Source: Desulfobulbus sp.
GTDB taxonomy: Bacteria > Desulfobacterota > Desulfobulbia > Desulfobulbales > Desulfobulbaceae
Length of the DNA stretch: 17,015 bases
Assembly (NCBI GenBank): GCA_030600525.1
Contig: JAUVLX010000032.1
Span: forward strand, 1-17,015
Direction of reading: 5' to 3'
Position numbers and translations under genes: made by a program. Each line of letters begins with the position of its first letter. The stretch's first letter is position 1. Shown here one piece after another: positions 16,022-17,015 of the stretch. The notes beneath the pieces are model-generated. The model was not told where the DNA came from and ran no database searches. It saw only the letters and a list, made by a program, of their open reading frames with translations.

Positions 16022-16201
16022 TTACTTTTTGCGGAAAATATTCTTTCTATGTTCCTTTACATTATCTTTGCCTGGCCAATATCTACTGCTGCTCGGTTTT
16101 AATATACCTCGTCCTGTCAGCGTTTCCATGGTATTAGGCAAATTGTTATCCTGCCGTACTGCCGGAGATATGAGCACTTCATACTCTTTTCCTCTCTCCA
16201 T
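16022..16201 (-). CDS. Small hypothetical protein (59 aa)
   Basis: An ATG frame of 59 codons on the - strand with protein-like composition: 'MERGKEYEVLISPAVRQDNN' then 'METLTGRGILKPSSS' and a very basic tail 'KEHRKNIFRKK'. The frame stays open for five codons upstream of the ATG before a TAG. Its ATG overlaps the stop of a 25-codon ORF as TGATG, the form used for translational coupling. I recognise no family; size and charge would fit a small nucleic-acid-binding or toxin-antitoxin-type protein, but that is speculation. It may also be the remains of a larger broken gene, since the two overlapping frames could be one frameshifted gene. Confidence 0.35.
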   Translation of the reverse strand: MERGKEYEVLISPAVRQDNNLPNTMETLTGRGILKPSSSRYWPGKDNVKEHRKNIFRKK

Positions 16202-16278
16202 CAGCCCTCGGTCAAAGAACTAGTGGTAAGGACTACAGAGTGCAATGCTGTTTTAGGGCCTGTCGTCATGACATTCAT
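16201..16278 (-). CDS. Possible 25-aa leader ORF ahead of the 59-aa ORF
   Basis: The - strand ATG at 16276-16278 opens 'MNVMTTGPKTALHSVVLTTS', 25 codons, ending in TGA that overlaps the next ATG (TGATG). A very strong SD-like run, GGGAGGAGG, ends 12 bases upstream and lies within the 3' arm of a 15-bp hairpin. No homology is recognised. It is proposed only because of the SD, spacing and overlap. Confidence 0.25.
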   Translation of the reverse strand: MNVMTTGPKTALHSVVLTTSSLTEG

Positions 16279-16286
16279 TCCACGGA

Positions 16287-16327
16287 TTGACCTCCTCCCG
16301 GTATCTTCAGGGCCAGGAGGAGGTCAA
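16287..16327 (-). promoter_or_regulatory. 15-bp hairpin that would sequester a strong Shine-Dalgarno sequence
   Basis: In the - strand transcript, UUGACCUCCUCCUGG (+ strand 16313-16327) pairs with CCGGGAGGAGGUCAA (16287-16301) around an 11-base loop. The stem has 14 Watson-Crick pairs and one G-U wobble. On the + strand transcript the wobble becomes a C-A mismatch, so pairing is better in the - strand RNA. The 3' arm contains GGGAGGAGG, the SD of the 25-codon ORF. There is no U-run after the stem, so it does not look like an intrinsic terminator. The regulatory role is inference. Confidence 0.45.
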
Positions 16328-16363
16328 ATGCTAACAGTATCCATATAATCTTCCAAAACAAGC

Positions 16364-16381
16364 ATGTCGGACGTCCGACAT
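16364..16381. repeat. Perfect 18-bp palindrome
   Basis: ATGTCGGACGTCCGACAT is its own reverse complement. A second small inverted repeat, ccaac-tgttcg-gttgg, follows at 16383-16398. The palindrome could be an operator for a dimeric regulator or an element end. It lies about 37 bp upstream, on the - strand, of the SD hairpin. Confidence 0.6.
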
Positions 16382-16483
16382 CCCAACTGTTCGGTTGGAA
16401 ATCCCCACTTAGAATTCCTTTACCAAGATGCAGCTGCTAGTGGATGAAAAACACCTACATGAAACGATCAATTTATTATCCAA

Positions 16484-16710
16484 TCATGGGCAAGCTGCAA
16501 TCTGGGCTTTCAGTATATCTGCTTCTTCGATTATAGCAGAACCTCCTGAAGAAAGCGCATGGTGCGAAATAGCAGCCTTCAAGTGCAACTCTGCTTTATC
16601 GCAGTCACATGAAGGTATAACTCATAGGCCTTTGCCCAACTTCCGGGGCCAGATAAAGCTCTGGCGACCTCAATATTGTGTTGATACCATTCATTTGGAC
16701 TCGGATCCAT
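16484..16710 (-). pseudogene. Small frameshifted hypothetical gene
   Basis: An ATG frame at 16579-16710 reads 'MDPSPNEWYQHNIEVARALS' and on through 'GSWAKAYELYLHV' to a TGA after 43 codons. The neighbouring frame then continues coherently as 'KAELHLKAAISHHALSSGGS' and 'IEEADILKAQIAACP' to a TGA at 16484-16486. A single-base slip near 16595 would join them into a protein of about 75 aa. The amino-acid composition is that of a soluble helical protein. I recognise no family. The overlapping + strand frame (16428-16712) has no SD and looks like its shadow. Confidence is low because of the short length. Confidence 0.3.
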
Positions 16711-16752
16711 AACGCCGCCTTCATCCGTTCATTGGGTGAAAGGCGTTGATGG
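16707..16752. repeat. Imperfect 46-bp inverted repeat
   Basis: Read on the - strand, CCATCAACGCC-TTTCACCC pairs imperfectly, with bulged bases, with GGATGAAGGCGGCGTTATGG around a 7-base loop. It ends exactly at the ATG of the small - strand gene and lies between that gene and the beta-propeller fragment. There is no T-tract. It may be a weak terminator or an old element end. Confidence 0.4.
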
Positions 16753-16893
16753 GAAAATTGGTTGGAAGGGATATTCTCTCCAATGTGTAGGCCTAACCCC
16801 GATTTTTTTATTCATACCACCTTTCCATACGGATCAAGCGTAGACCTCTATCTTTGGCTATGTATAAGTTCTTTAGTTACCGATTTTCCCATT

Positions 16894-17015
16894 TTATTGT
16901 CCCCTATCGCGCACATAAGCATCAGGTGCATTGTTACTATCACCCGTTACCATGTTGACGGCCCAGCTTTCAAAGCCGATAAAACGACCGTTTGCCGATA
17001 GGCTTGGACCTCTGC
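16894..17015 (-). CDS. PD40 (WD40-like) beta-propeller protein, C-terminal fragment
   Basis: An open - strand frame enters from the right edge and ends at TAA 16894-16896, giving 39 complete residues. They read 'RGPSLSANGRFIGFESWAVN' followed by 'MVTGDSNNAPDAYVRDRGQ'. This is close to the PD40/TolB-type blade pattern 'P.lSadGryVaFeS.AsnLv.gDtN...DvyvrDr'. Such proteins are usually long, repeated and secreted or periplasmic. The stop falls straight after a 'VRDR' strand, in mid-repeat, so the C-terminus may have been truncated; this is uncertain without the rest. It is too short to be found by length filters. Confidence 0.7.
   Translation of the reverse strand, partial: RGPSLSANGRFIGFESWAVNMVTGDSNNAPDAYVRDRGQ

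Noticed and set aside
15940..16137. 65-aa + strand Cys-rich ORF
   Set aside because: It has no SD, is antisense to the 59-aa - strand ORF for part of its length and has an unnatural composition.
16287..16327. Hairpin as a Rho-independent terminator
   Set aside because: The stem is strong, but neither side is followed by a T-run.
16428..16712. 94-aa + strand ORF
   Set aside because: It has no SD and no family resemblance, and it overlaps a more protein-like pair of - strand frames.
16707..16800. Integron attC site (bulged hairpin at 16707-16752 and GCCTAAC at 16789-16795)
   Set aside because: The hairpin ends do not match RYYYAAC/GTTRRRY. The GCCTAAC box has no matching partner box at a proper distance, and no integrase is present.

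Overview
The window looks like a stretch of a Gram-negative, anaerobic-type chromosome, most probably from the Desulfobacterota (Desulfobulbales-like). This is inferred from gene content and protein style: an IspG/ProRS/Rel block, a fused RlmKL, a STAS-MlaE/MlaF/MlaD/lipoprotein transport operon, and IS4/ISL3 debris. No rRNA, tRNA or other taxonomic marker is present, so the placement is only suggestive.

Left third (1-7556, + strand) is housekeeping. It holds the end of tsaB, then ispG, proS, a long RelA/SpoT homologue and a zinc-ribbon Smr protein, spaced closely enough to be one transcription unit. A 269-bp MITE-like element with perfect 14-bp terminal inverted repeats and a TTAG target duplication follows at 5894-6162. 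Then come rph (RNase PH) and a DUF2062 membrane protein. The Rel protein is notable: its synthetase domain is intact, but several hydrolase-site residues are replaced.

Middle (7599-12141): a Nudix hydrolase and the bifunctional 23S rRNA methyltransferase rlmKL lie on the - strand and converge on DUF2062. Upstream of rlmKL is an insertion-sequence graveyard (about 10830-11306), where an IS4-type transposase start runs directly into the left end and transposase start of an ISL3-type element. An unrecognised - strand membrane protein follows.

Right third (12142-15547, - strand): a four-gene overlapping operon (mlaE with N-terminal STAS domain, mlaF, mlaD and an ABC-transport auxiliary lipoprotein) encodes an MCE-type lipid transporter linking the inner membrane to the outer membrane.

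Right edge (15548-17015) has no long gene. Reading the - strand frame by frame gives the C-terminal end of a PD40 (WD40-like) beta-propeller protein running off the window, a frameshifted small gene, and a compact structured segment at 16022-16381. In that segment a 15-bp hairpin would bury a strong Shine-Dalgarno sequence ahead of two overlapping short ORFs (25 and 59 aa). It is the best candidate here for an undescribed regulatory arrangement, but the evidence is structural only and the segment may simply be decayed DNA.
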